DNA of 64,000 nucleotides, taken from Himantopus leucocephalus. Taxonomy: Eukaryota > Chordata > Aves > Charadriiformes > Recurvirostridae. Positions 24,401 through 36,400 of this stretch are shown here, in pieces. The first letter of the stretch is position 1, and every line of letters begins with the position of its first letter. The notes beneath the pieces are model-generated. The model was not told the DNA's origin and did no database searches. It saw only the letters and a program-made list of their open reading frames with translations. The position numbers and the translations under genes are program-made. Location of the stretch: NCBI GenBank assembly GCA_003993805.1, contig RSEF01000019.1, positions 12,031,138-12,095,137 of the forward strand. The letters are read 5' to 3'.

Positions 24401-27400
24401 TAAAGCATGGCGTGCTCTCCTGCCCCACTCCCATTGTGGGTGCTAGTCTGAAAGCAGAAGTGAACTTCTTCAGGACATCAGGGCACTGCTGAATCCAAAC
24501 ACGTTTGAGCTAAGTGAGGGAGAAAGATTACTTTTTTAAATTTTTTTTTTTTAAGTTAGTGTTTCTCTAGTTTAGGCATTAAGAAACCGTGTAGCCTTGA
24601 GGGCTTTCAGAGGATCTATTTGTCACCAAAAGCTAGAAAGGCTCAGTGAAAATTTTTTAAATGAGAAGGATCTGAGGAGACATCTGTGCTCAGTGTGACC
24701 AATGAATTTGAACTTAATTTTTTGTTTTGTTTTAAACTTTAGCATGTTTAAAGATCTCTGATCCATTTTAACTTGGGACGAGTGATTTTTTTCCTTTTTA
24801 AAATTCTGGATTTATTGAAACATCCAGTGCATGTTTGCCATCTGGTTTAATTTTAGAAAATAGTCCTGGGAGAATCTTTGTCAGTGGAGTGCTGAGATTA
24901 TGACAGACAGTGCATAACATTGGGATGTGCTACAGGCTTAAAAAAGGTCTTCCTGAGTGTGTGCATCTGCTTTGCTGGAGCTCAGAAAACTCGATTTTTT
25001 TGATATCCCCACCGGGCAAATGGAGAGGTGCCCAGAAACGTGCTTGAGGTTAGGGGGAAATCCAGCTTTAACACAATTCTTGGAGCTATAAAAATGTAGC
25101 CAGCGAAGCCTGTTGTTAAAGCGGTCAACCTCAAATCATGAAACGAGAAGATCGCGGGCTCATGCCGTGCTGTGTCCTGGTTCTTGGTCAGGTTTCATTT
25201 CTCTGTGATGCTGTTGTCTTCAGTCATGCTTAGGTGTACGCCTGCCTTTGAGTAGCCGCTGAAACGCGCCCCAGGAGCGGGGGCTGCAGGCAGCAGTTAG
25301 CTTTTGCTTGTTCTGCAGAGCAGAAGGAGCCCTGAAGGGGGGTGACTTGGCACGTTCTAGCATTCACCTGCATTTTGTAACATGGAATTTTTTCAAATAT
25401 ATGGCAGGGTTTTTTACTCTATTATTATTTCCTGGTCCTTGTCTCTTAAAGGAAGGGAATAAAGAATTAGGTTTGGTATTTGTTTAAGCAGAGAAAGGAA
25501 CTAAGAAGTTCCTAGTTTCTTCAGTTGAAGAGAACAAGCCAACATCTTTTTCAAGGCATGGAGCTGCTGGAGTGCACGATGCCAGGGACTCTCCCATCCT
25601 GTCTTATCATATTCATCAACCATCCTGTTGACTGTAGAATTGTTTCTGGCTTTCTTCAAAGCCTGTATGACTGTCTTATCAATTCTGAGAAAAGCAGGAA
25701 CCCTTCACTATGCAACAGGATGGCTTAATTGCAAAATCTGCAGTCTGTCTTGCTTTTTCCATGAGCCACAACACCTCTAAGAAAAATACTGGAAGATGTG
25801 CTTAAAATATCAGCTGTTCCACAGACCTTGAGAACTCTCTATTGCCCCTTTCCACAAACCTCTCTCCTCAGGTGGCTTCAGAAAGGGCAAAATCAAGGCA
25901 GTAAGTGATGTCTGAATTCAACAGCATTACAGTTTTGCTTTTAATTTATAAGTCTTTGAGAGTTAATTATCATACGACTCATAGACAGTAGTTTCATGAT
26001 TTCTTAATCTGTTATGTACACTAATTTTCTTTTGGCTAACTGCTGAAGGAAGACATTTGTTTCTGCAGGGCATCAGCTGTGTCTGAACCACAAAGCGCAG
26101 GGTTAACGGAATCCGTAATTAGAGAGATGCGTGGGCTTGCTGTATTAATCGCCATTTAGAAATGTGGATCTCTCATCTTTACTTTCAAATCGAAAATATA
26201 GCCATAGGTTAATCCCCTCTGCCTGCTCAGGTTCTACCTCTGCAGGCAGAACAGCACCAGGCATGTATGCTGCTTTTCAGTGTTTCGCTGTTCATGTTGT
26301 TCTCAGTTATGCATTGAATGTTTGCAGTACTTATATGGGGGGGAGTTGTTTACCAACAAAACAATTCAGTCTAAATCACTTCCTTGCAAAAGAACAGAGC
26401 ATGCATTCAGTGCCTTGAACCTCTCTTGTTCCATTGCTTTTCTCCTTTTAAAGGCAGTATAGAGGTTTCCTTACTCACTGTTTGTCTCTTCCCTCACAGC
26501 ATCAGCGAAAGCTTCCTCACTGTGAAAGGTGCAGCGCTCTTCCTGCCGCGCGGAAATGGCTCGTCTACTCCCAGGATCAGTCACAGGCGCAACAAGCACG
26601 CAGGTAATGTGTTGCGTCCAACAGCTGAGGCTTGTCTGCTCACTCCAAGTCCACCTTTCTTGAGTTGGTTCTCGCCCGCTGACACACATTTCTGTTTACA
26701 CCGGGTGTGTATTAAGGCTGGACCTGCCGGGCTCAAGACTGCAATATTTAATGTTGATAGAAAAAAAAGGTTTCAGTACTCTCTTGTTTATCCTGCAAAA
26801 TCAAACAAATGAGTGACATCAGGGCAGCAATCGTGACATCATGGAGAGTTGAGAACAACTGCCCCCCAAAATATCATCCTGTAATTTTTGTATGAAAGAA
26901 GGGCTGGAGGATTGCCATCAAAACCTTCGCACATTCACTGGGAAACTTGAGGTTATGATACGGGATGAGTAATTGTCCTTCCTGATCTGAAAGTAACCGG
27001 TTGTGATGGAAGAAAGGGAGGAGACTTACCTCTACGTGGTGGCAAAGAAACCTCTGAGCAAAGTCAGTGTGACTTTTCAGACGTGTGAGCAGAGTGAATA
27101 ATACGGAGTCAGCCATAATTCCGCCCCCCTTTATCTGCTGAAAGTTTGATTGGTGTTTTTGATTTGACTCTTTGTTTGAAAAGTCAGTCTGAATAATGAA
27201 ACTCAAACATTTCAGGGTAGGTTGTTTTTCATTGTGCGTGTGGTGCTTATTCACTGATGGTGTTTTACAGGGATCAGATAGTGTGGGGTTTTCCCCTTCC
27301 GTTAAACAATCAGCAGGAAAAAAAACAACATTGAGACCTTCAGGCTTTTGCATATGGGACAGAGACAGGAGAGAGGCTGGAGTCAACTTTCTTTGCCAGA

Positions 27401-30400
27401 AAATGACCACCAAAAGGTGATTTGGTTTGGTTCCAGGTGTAGGTTTCTTTGTACTTTGATACCATCAGCCTGTCATTCAGCCCTACATCCGACAGAGTTA
27501 CCTACCCGATGACTGGTCCACCTCAAAATCTGTTTACAAACATCTCGATAGAACGAGTTTAAGTCAAAAGGCAATTAATTACATACTTCCACTCAGACAT
27601 AGTACAAGCAGTACCCAAACTGCTTTGAATGAGATGCATTAATTACCAGTTATCAAAAGAAAATAAATTGTTCTGAAACGTAATTTAAAGCTGGCCTTTC
27701 TGGTTGAGACTGAAGGGAAACGGTCTTTAGCACAAAAGTAGAGTCAGCAGCCTTTTAAAAGTTTATCTTGACCTATCTTGGGTTTTAATCTGTCCAAAGT
27801 CCTCTGCATAATTGAAGCCCAGGTCGGTTGCTGTCTTGGCTTTACTACGCAGAGGAGACCCGCTGGATGGGTTTCCTCGTGAACCTGTGCAAGGCAGCGC
27901 AGACAGCTCAAGGTCTCGCTTGCTGCTTCATCTACTTGCCTACAGCTGACTTCCGTGAGGTCTGGAGACCTTAGTGGAAAATAGTCGCTTGGCTAATCAG
28001 CCCAGAGCTTTTTGAAGCCAGGTTGCCAAGAAAGCAAATCTGGTGTGTTGCAATTGCTTACAGCAAGATGTTTTGTATTTAAGAGGCTGGCTTGCCTAAG
28101 GGATGGGGTTTTTGTTCTTAGAAGACTCTTTTTATTCCTGTCTCTTCAGCTTATGCGGTGAGATTTAATGCAGCATCGGTATTTGACAAGCAGGGAAACT
28201 GAGGAAAGGACAAGTGATGTGAATGGTACAGCATTTTTTTATGGTGCTTGGAGATTTCACTGAAAAGAGACCTTTGTATGAGTGTGCAACCACCTTTCTT
28301 TTCTGTGAACTTTTCTAATTTACAGTATATGCCAGCAGACCAAGACACCAAGGGATCAATGTGTCACCTCCTGAGCAAAACATCTGTGCTACCAAAATTA
28401 AAACAGTGATGTAGAGACTGTGGCTCTGAGAGGTGAACCAGCCATTGGCAGAGCGTGTGGCAAAGAAAAGTGTCTCCTTTCTTGGACTCCGATAATCCGT
28501 GCTCAACTTTCATTCCCATGTGTGTCGTGACTTATCTCTGGCACACAAAATTAGAAGGGGGGGTGGAGAGCGGACATAACTTTCCAGTATGAAATTGCTG
28601 CCTATGGATGCAATAGTGTTTCAAGTGGCTACGAGAGCATTTTCTAGGAAGGTTGACTAACCTTTCTGACCTGCCGTTCGAATTCATCAGAGGCGCTAGA
28701 ATCCAGCGTAAAGAATGAATGCGTAACAGGAAATAATTAATGCCCACACCCATTTCTTTAATCGTATCATCTTCAGCAATGGAAATCACTAGTTGGCAGA
28801 TTGACCAGATAAGGTACCAGCTGTCCACACTGCTCTCTCTCGCTGGGCGGTCCTGCACCCTGTGCCACCTGGCAAACGGGCTGTGTTCTGCAGGCTGGTG
28901 GGCTCGCTTTGGCACTCCAACAACGCTGGAGGCCAGAAAAGGATGCAACTTCCCTGGGGCTTTTGCCATCTCTGGGATACTGTAAATCACTTTTAAGATC
29001 CCAGCCTAGCTGATGCTTTGCACCTAGCCTGCCAGCTCGAAGGAAACAAAAGCATCTGCTCGGTGCTGGACAATGTGATAGGAAGGAGCAGTCGTGACAC
29101 GAATGCCAGCGAAGCCGACAGCTCTTCGTAGGACAGGATGTGATATCTTTGTGCTGATTCTGGCATGCGAAAACCTTTCCTTTGCTTTTTCTTAATCCAG
29201 GAAGCTTACAAAATGCCGTGTGTGTTTGGGGCTGGAAATGCTGCAAGTCAATTAAAGCTGGCCAAGGAAGCGATACTTTACCTTCCAGCTCGGGAGCTCC
29301 CAAGGCGGCAGGGCAGGCTGGGGAACAGGGAGGGGTGCAGTAAACTTTCTGAGGATGAGGGATAGTGCAGTTTCTTGACTGCCCCTTGCGGAAAGGGTTG
29401 TCTTAGAAACTTCCTCTCTTTTTTTAAGTATTGAGATAACCCAGTAGTCCTGGTGGTTTTGTGTTTTTTTTAAACTCTGGAAACTTCAGTGCTTAAACTG
29501 GTTCCTGATGTTGAATTACTGGCATCAATACATGGGAACTGTTACACTTCGGGGAAGGAAAAACTGAGGTAAAGCATCTTTCATTTCAAGCTGCCTAAGA
29601 CATGTGAATGCCTCGTGAGTCAAATCCTCGCTGGGCTCTTCCAGGCTGCAGGCAGGAAGTGCCACCTGAAGCAGAGGGACATTTGTCTGTTGAGTCCGGT
29701 TCTCAGTGGTTCCCACCACACCGGCAGCTGAAACTCGCTGGAACTGAGCAGCATTGCCAGGATTTTGCACTGGTGTTGACGTGGGGAAATCCTGTCTCGC
29801 GCTGCACCCCTGGGAGGACAAGCATCCGATGGATGAGCTGACCTTTCCTGTGCTGCCTGTCTCCCGAAGTAATTGCTGTTTAGGGAGGCACGTGCTAGCC
29901 ACTCCAGCGCTGGGAACAATGTCCTTGGGCAGGAAGCAGCTTCAGGTGCTTGTCACTGCTGGTACTTTATATGTGACTTCCCTAGCATTGCAGAGTGCCT
30001 CAGTTTTTCCCACCCCCAGTTAAAAATGCAGTCCTGGGGCATTGACTCATTCTCCATATGCTGAAATGTGTTTTGAGGAGGAAGGAAGAGGAGAGCAGGG
30101 AATGCAGTGTCCTGCATAGCCCCCTCCACACGAGCTTGCCTCTGTCCCGTCAGGAGAGAGACTGCAGCAGCCCTTCAGCCCTGCTGTTCCCCAGATATAA
30201 AAATCATTTGGAATCGAGGTACCATGCTCTCGCTGGGCAGCGTTTCCTTTCTTCCCCTTCCCTTACGTGGCGCTTCTGGATGCTGCTCCGTGCACGAGGT
30301 TTCCTTATTTCTGAAATTCCGTGAAATAGCATGGATTCTAGCACCTCCAATGAATTAGAAATCTTAGTCAACCTTCCTAGGAAATGCTCTTGTAGCCACT

Positions 30401-33400
30401 TGCGCTGAATACTTGTTCCAGCATTCATGCTTTTCCCTGCAGTGTTGCCTAAACTGAGCTTCCCATCTGTGGGGGCGTGGGAGAGGGTGGAAGAGTAAAG
30501 GCTCCTCTTCTTGCCGTTCTCTCCCACCCACCTGGCAGCCTTGCACTCGCCTTTCCGGGAATGCAGATTAATTTTCCAGGTAGTAATTGAAAACACAGCC
30601 CATTGCCGGAGGTGTTAGTGCTTACTGACACTTCCAAGGTAACGTGCTTGCTTAGCAGAGAAGCTCCTGGCGCTCTACGGGCCAGGGAGTAGTGCTGAGA
30701 AGTCAGTGCGGCAGTACCAGCAGGAAGGTATCTCACTTGTCTTTCAAATGCTTGATGCTGTAGGAGCCTGGGACACTCAGCTCTTTTTAAGAAGGCTTCA
30801 AAGTTACTGCATGACTGTGATTTTTTTTTTTTTCTTTTAGTTTTCCTCAGCCTCACAGTAAAAGCATAGCAAACGTTTTCTAGGAAAAAAATGTAGGTGC
30901 TTGATTTTTCAGGTGGCAATTCTTAGCCGCTTTTGAGTGGGATTGATACATAAGCATACAAAGGCACGTGCTGCTCTAAGATGAGACTGAATCTCACTTC
31001 AAAGGGGATACTTTTATCTAGGTAGTAGTTCTGCACTAAGTGATAAGTTGGTGTAAAAAAAAAAAATGGCAGATTCCTGATTTGAAGCACGTGGTAGAAT
31101 GAGATGTTGAACCATGGGGTGGGGTCCATTTCTACCTAGTTTGCCTTGTCTTTTAAAGGAACAAAGAGTACTGAAACACTTTTTATTTCTGTTAAAAAGA
31201 TAACAGGATTTAGCAGGGGAGATCATGGTAAGATGGGAACAGGGGAGCACATGGAGCAAAGAGCAGCTGACTCCAAAGAGATGGAGTTTTGTCATCTCTG
31301 AGTGGGTGGAAGTGACAACGCTCATGGTGACGTGTCAGGTTTCTTGGTGGACGTTTTCTCTGGCTGGACAGCCAGGAACTTGCATGTGATTTAGAGCTAT
31401 TTTTGTGCATTCACCTTTCCCTCTTCCCTGCAGGGGATCTCCAGCAACACCTGCAGGCCATGTTCATACTGCTCCGCCCGGAAGACAACATCAGACTGGT
31501 AGGCTGGCTTTTTGCTTATCTGCTGTTAAGGAATACAAAGGTTAAGTTCCACTTGACAAATACACCTGTGTAACTCATGAAAGCAGTGGTGCATGTATGT
31601 TTGAGTGATTTCATCAGCGGGTTTGGGGAGTCTCCTTTGCAACTGCAAAGGTAGAAAAGCAGCTAATTATGAAAGGCCTGCTTATTTGGTTGTTCAGTGA
31701 GACAAATTGCATGGCTAGAAGACTGCCTTTGAACCAAGTACTGAGTATTTACACTCTCAAAGTACTGTAAGAATTGCCAGAGAAGCTGGGTAAATTAGCT
31801 TGGAGTCCTGTTTAAATCAAGAGTAGGTGACTTAGGTCTGACCAGCGTGAACACCTGCCCTTCCATGTTAGTTCATTTGCGTTCCTCACGCTGCTGTCCT
31901 AACTTGTTGCATCCCAAAAGGCCATGGCTCATCAGGAAGGAGCACATAGGATCCCCATGTAGGTATGCGCTTATATTGAACCTGTCTTCCTGCTTTTCTG
32001 AGTTGTTACCTCCTGTAAGAATGTAAAGAAAGTTAGGCATTGCTGTTTATAGCATTGATGTGCTGTCCTAAGGACCTCCAGAAGCCAAAGAAGAGCCGTG
32101 AGGAATTTGCCTAGGACATATTGAAGTGCTGTACAAGGTCAGGCATGACTGAAGTGTATCTGCATCTCTCCTCACTCAGTAGCCTGAAGTTTCTTTCCTG
32201 TGTTGTCTTGGTGCTTCTTAGCAACGTATGCGCAGCATCAGAAGTGTTATTCTGGCACCTCTGGTTTGCTGAATCCTCCTGAGCTGTGCTGGAGCTGGAC
32301 TGATCTTATGAGTATAGCTGGGAAACAGCCAAGATTGACTATGGAATGCTTTAACTTTGAAAGTGACCACTGAAAATAATTTGCTGTAGGCAAACTAAAA
32401 GACCTACTCCTAAACTTTGTCAGGCACACCTTGCTGTCACTAAAATTTCAGTGAAAGTGATGGGAATGGGGGCTCTCAATGCTTTTCAGAATCTGAGCCA
32501 GGGTTAGAACATTGGAAGCTATTGAACAAGTCATTGTTCAGCAATATCACTGGCTACATTGTGTGATTTGGGACAAATTAGCCTTAACAGCTGAATAAGG
32601 ACTTTGTGGGCTGAGACATAAACCCTTTTGTTCGGAGCTACATTTGGAATGCTGAAATCTTGCATGAGGTTAAGTTCGATAGTCTACTTGAATTTAATTG
32701 ATTCTTGACGAACGAAGGGTGTGCAGAGCTGCAATAGACTCTTATAAAATAGTAAATACAAATGAGATTTGAAATATAAACAGTACTGAGAGAAATGCAT
32801 TCTCTTCTTGTGTTGGCTGCTGTCATTCGGAGGGCAGACTTCACAGCTCAGAGGAATCTAATCCTTTATAAACCTACACTTAAAATTTGGAACAACTCTT
32901 GTTTCTGTTGGAGCTCTTGGCAGAGTTTTTTAGCCTTCCATGAGAGCAGGATCAGAGTACCAGTGTTAAGATCAGTAGGAAGCAGAGGAAAATGAGTTAA
33001 AAGTGTGCAAACTGATTGACCATGTTCCTGTAGCTTAACAGAGTGGGGACTTCTTTGCTTACATGTGTTCAATAGTAAAAGACTTTGGGAAGTTGGGCAC
33101 TTTTTTTGTCTTCAAGTCAAATATCCTAATGAGAAATGTGTTCTTGTATGAAACGCCTACTATTGTGTAGCATGAAAAAGATGAAAGGTCAGTATGAACT
33201 TACCTCTTGGAATGTGCTGTTCATAGGGGCTGGTAAAATATCACATCACACTTCTGACAAAACAAGAATGCAGCAGAAGATAAAGTTGACTTTTGTTTAG
33301 GTGAGCCTAAAACTAAGAAAAGTGTTGCTGGCCCTGAAAGGACTACAGAGATCTTGTTCATGCACAGACTGTAAATAACCTCCCCAAATTGAGGAGAAAG

Positions 33401-36400
33401 ATAGCTTTATGGAGATTAGCTGTTGAAAAGGAACCTTCCATCTCATCACAGTCCCTGAAGCTAGGAGATCCTCCCTAGATGAGTGGTATTTCAAATACCT
33501 TCATTTAAAAGGCATCAGACCACTTACTTGGTATGCTCCTACTGTTGGGTGAGCATATGAACTAGAGCGTAATGAAAGGGTTAGAGACCAATTTGTGATT
33601 TGATGGGCGTGTTGGAGCATTAGTAGTAACTTTTGAGGTTGGCTGGTTTAGAATGTCAAATTTGCTGTTTTGTTATTCTAGTAAATTTAGGAACACACGT
33701 TATCTGCTCCAGTCGTGGTCCTTTGCTTTGTGGTAAGGGTGTAAGTATTGGATCTAGAGAGCCACAATAAGCCATGCCCTGTTGCTCTTAATTGGTCCTC
33801 CAAAAATCCTCCACCAGTGACTTGAAGCTATGTGACCTTTGGCCGCTGTTTGTCTAGCCGTGTTCTAAAGAGTCTTGCATTAAGACCACACTTCCCATTA
33901 CTGCTAGCCAAATTGGTTTAGCAAAGTAAGTTAGATTATGTTAATCTTCTTGCTGCTGGACTGTCCTCAAGAGAAGCAGAACAGAGCTGGTGTGTGGATG
34001 CCCGACACAGGGCAGCTGTTGTCCACCTGCTCCCATTTTAGGCAAGTCTTTGTTTCTGTTTGAGGTTTGCTTCCTAATGTAGCTAATGACTTTAACGACC
34101 AAGACCTCGGTGATTGCTTGCTCTCCTAGGTTGAAGAGCACCCTTTCTGTTTTACTACACATGGTTAGTTGTAGAGACAGCCGTCTTTGGCAGAATTCAC
34201 ACCTTGAAGGCCTGACCACTTTGATCCTCCGTGTTTCCAAAGGAATCCCAGTGACTCAAGGAGCAAGAAAGAAAATAAGGCTGGTTTTAGCATGACTTAT
34301 CCTAAAGAGATGGGGTGGGGCACAGTCTCTTGCTGTACAGATCACATCTGTCTGCTGGCATCAGCGTTTGGGTAGTTTCTGTTAAGTCTTTGGTCCCACT
34401 GGACAAGTCTAGAAGACGCAGTCAACACCGTCTCCTGCCTGCACTTGCTATTCCACCCCCATCACTAGAGCTGCTGCTCCTGCAACGCCACTGGGAAGCT
34501 TTTCCTGCCGCTCTCAGCGTAGTCTCCTGCAATAGAGCACTCCGGTGAAATAGCGAGCTCTGTTTTAGCTGCTACAAGCTGTTTTAACCTTTGTTGTAGA
34601 CTGCCACATCTTGTGGGAGAGACTTAGTGGCTAGCGGACAGGTGAGGTGTGAGGAGGTCAGAGCGGGCTTCCTCCGAGCAAGGAGGTGCCATTCTGGCCT
34701 CAAGACCAAGTTAGAAAGAACTAAAGGAGCATATTGGGAAAAGCAGCGTACTCTTGAGAGATCCCAGGCAATAGTTATTTTGTGGGCTTTTTTTTTAAGG
34801 ATTAAATGACTGTTTAAACTGGGCTCTCTGAGCCATGAACTCCTGTGGGCCACCAAGAACTGCCTACGCAAGCAGTGGCTTGGGAGGGCTGCTGGTGTTT
34901 GAGGAATTCGGGTTCCATTTGCAAGGATGTCAAACACCGCTTTGAGCTTCAACCGTTGGGTGACAAGGAATTCGGCAACTGGGTCCCATCACAGCAGGCA
35001 GGTGCCTGTCTGCAGCACAGGGCAAGGCTGAGCTGTGACGGCTCCGTCTTGCCCGTGTTTGCTCTCTGTAGGCCCTGCTCAAAGTTCAAGCAGCAGTTTA
35101 ACAATAAGGTAAACACTGAAGCCAGACGGTATCTTGGGCTTGGGTTAGACTGTCCAAAGTTAAGATTCAGTATACATAACTAAGACACTTCCTTTCTAGG
35201 GCTGTCCTAGTTTCTCTAGTTGGGATCCTGTGACTAAAATAACTGCAAATAGCTTGGAATAGAGTCCAAAAAGCCTTGCAAGTAAAGGCTGCATACTGCA
35301 GATGTTTATAGGCAAAACCTAAAATGCTGGGCTCCATTCCCCGCGCTCCTCGCTAACCAGTAGTCTGTCTGTAAAAAAGATTTGTGGGAGTCACTTCAGT
35401 TCCCGCTTCCTCGTGGCTTCTGGAGGAGCATTATACTTCAGTGTAGCCTTTCAGGAGCTTCAGTGTTGGTCTGACAACTTAGCTGCACAGCTGCTTTCTG
35501 AATGCTGTTGGTAGTATTTGATTTGGGGGAGTCTGGGGTGAAGTTTGGGCATCCTCCAGTGCTGCTAGATCTCTCTCTTGGTACTGGGATACATGTGGTT
35601 ATGGTAGGAGCAATGAGGCTCAATGACTTTCACCTTCTGTGGGCAATCTGAATCCAACCATGGGTACAGCTTAGTTATAGGGAAATCTTTCCTGCCAGGT
35701 GTAAGGCAGTAAGGTTGCTTCTGCTGGGCAAGTTGCTAGAAGAATTCAAAGGACTGGCAGGAAACCATGTACGAATTAGATCCTGGTTGTCTGTCCAGCT
35801 ATCTAGGAAGGTGGTGGAAAGAATCTCATTGGAGCTGTTGTAGCACACAGTAGTTTAAAGGAAAGCCCCAGCTCTTTGGACAAAGCCCTCTGAGAGGTGA
35901 AGAGCACGTTCAATGCCTGCCTGCCTCTCTGAACACGTAATGCTCGATGAAGCTGGCTAGACTGGGACCAGTTGGAGGACTGTGGCAGCCAGCCTCGTAG
36001 GCTGCTGGTTAAACACACAAGCTGGGACAGAGACACCTGCAGCAAGGTGTGCAAAAGGCACCAGGAACATCCCAGCTGTTGAGGAAAGCATTGTGTGAGA
36101 AAGTTGCTTCTCCCCCTTCTGCTGGTTACCCAGCTGAGAAGTATGGGCCATCCGTACTAGTACAAACTGCATCACTGCTTCTGCGCCTGTCACTCAGCAT
36201 GAAAAGGTGGCTCGTAAAGGTAATGGTGTGTGTTTTGCTGGCTGCACTGCTAATCTCTCCTCTTCCTTTCCTTAGGCTGTAAGACTGGAAAGTACCTACC
36301 AGAACCGCACTAGATACATGGTGGTAGTGTCCACCAATGGCAGACAAGACACCGAAGAGAGCATTGTCCTAGGAATGGATTTCTCTTCCAATGACAGGTA

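Larger units (their letters stand above)
6480..26499 (+). other. SSH2: SSH2 intron 1 (20,020 bases)
   Basis: GT-AG intron in phase 2. No coding exon, RNA gene or intact transposon was recognised inside it. It contains the three N-containing spots of the assembly (9724, 16252-16261, 19332), several homopolymers, a 30-base tandem duplication (12848-12907), two CpG-richer patches (about 15960-16070 and 17815-18070) and a tRNA-like SINE relic near 25100. Many short open frames here look like chance. Confidence 0.9.
26604..31433 (+). other. SSH2: SSH2 intron 2 (4830 bases)
   Basis: Phase 1 GT-AG intron. It contains the inverted repeat pair at 28622-28706 and 30331-30402. An AT-rich block lies at about 27500-27680. 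A stop-free minus-strand frame at 26874-27413 was not recognised as a gene. Confidence 0.9.

Noticed and set aside
25095..25170. A functional tRNA gene
   Set aside because: The anticodon arm does not fold, the T-arm is missing a base and there is no matching acceptor stem, so it is at best a relic.
26874..27413. 179-codon minus-strand frame in intron 2
   Set aside because: It starts plausibly but shows no domain, splice structure or family resemblance that I can recognise.
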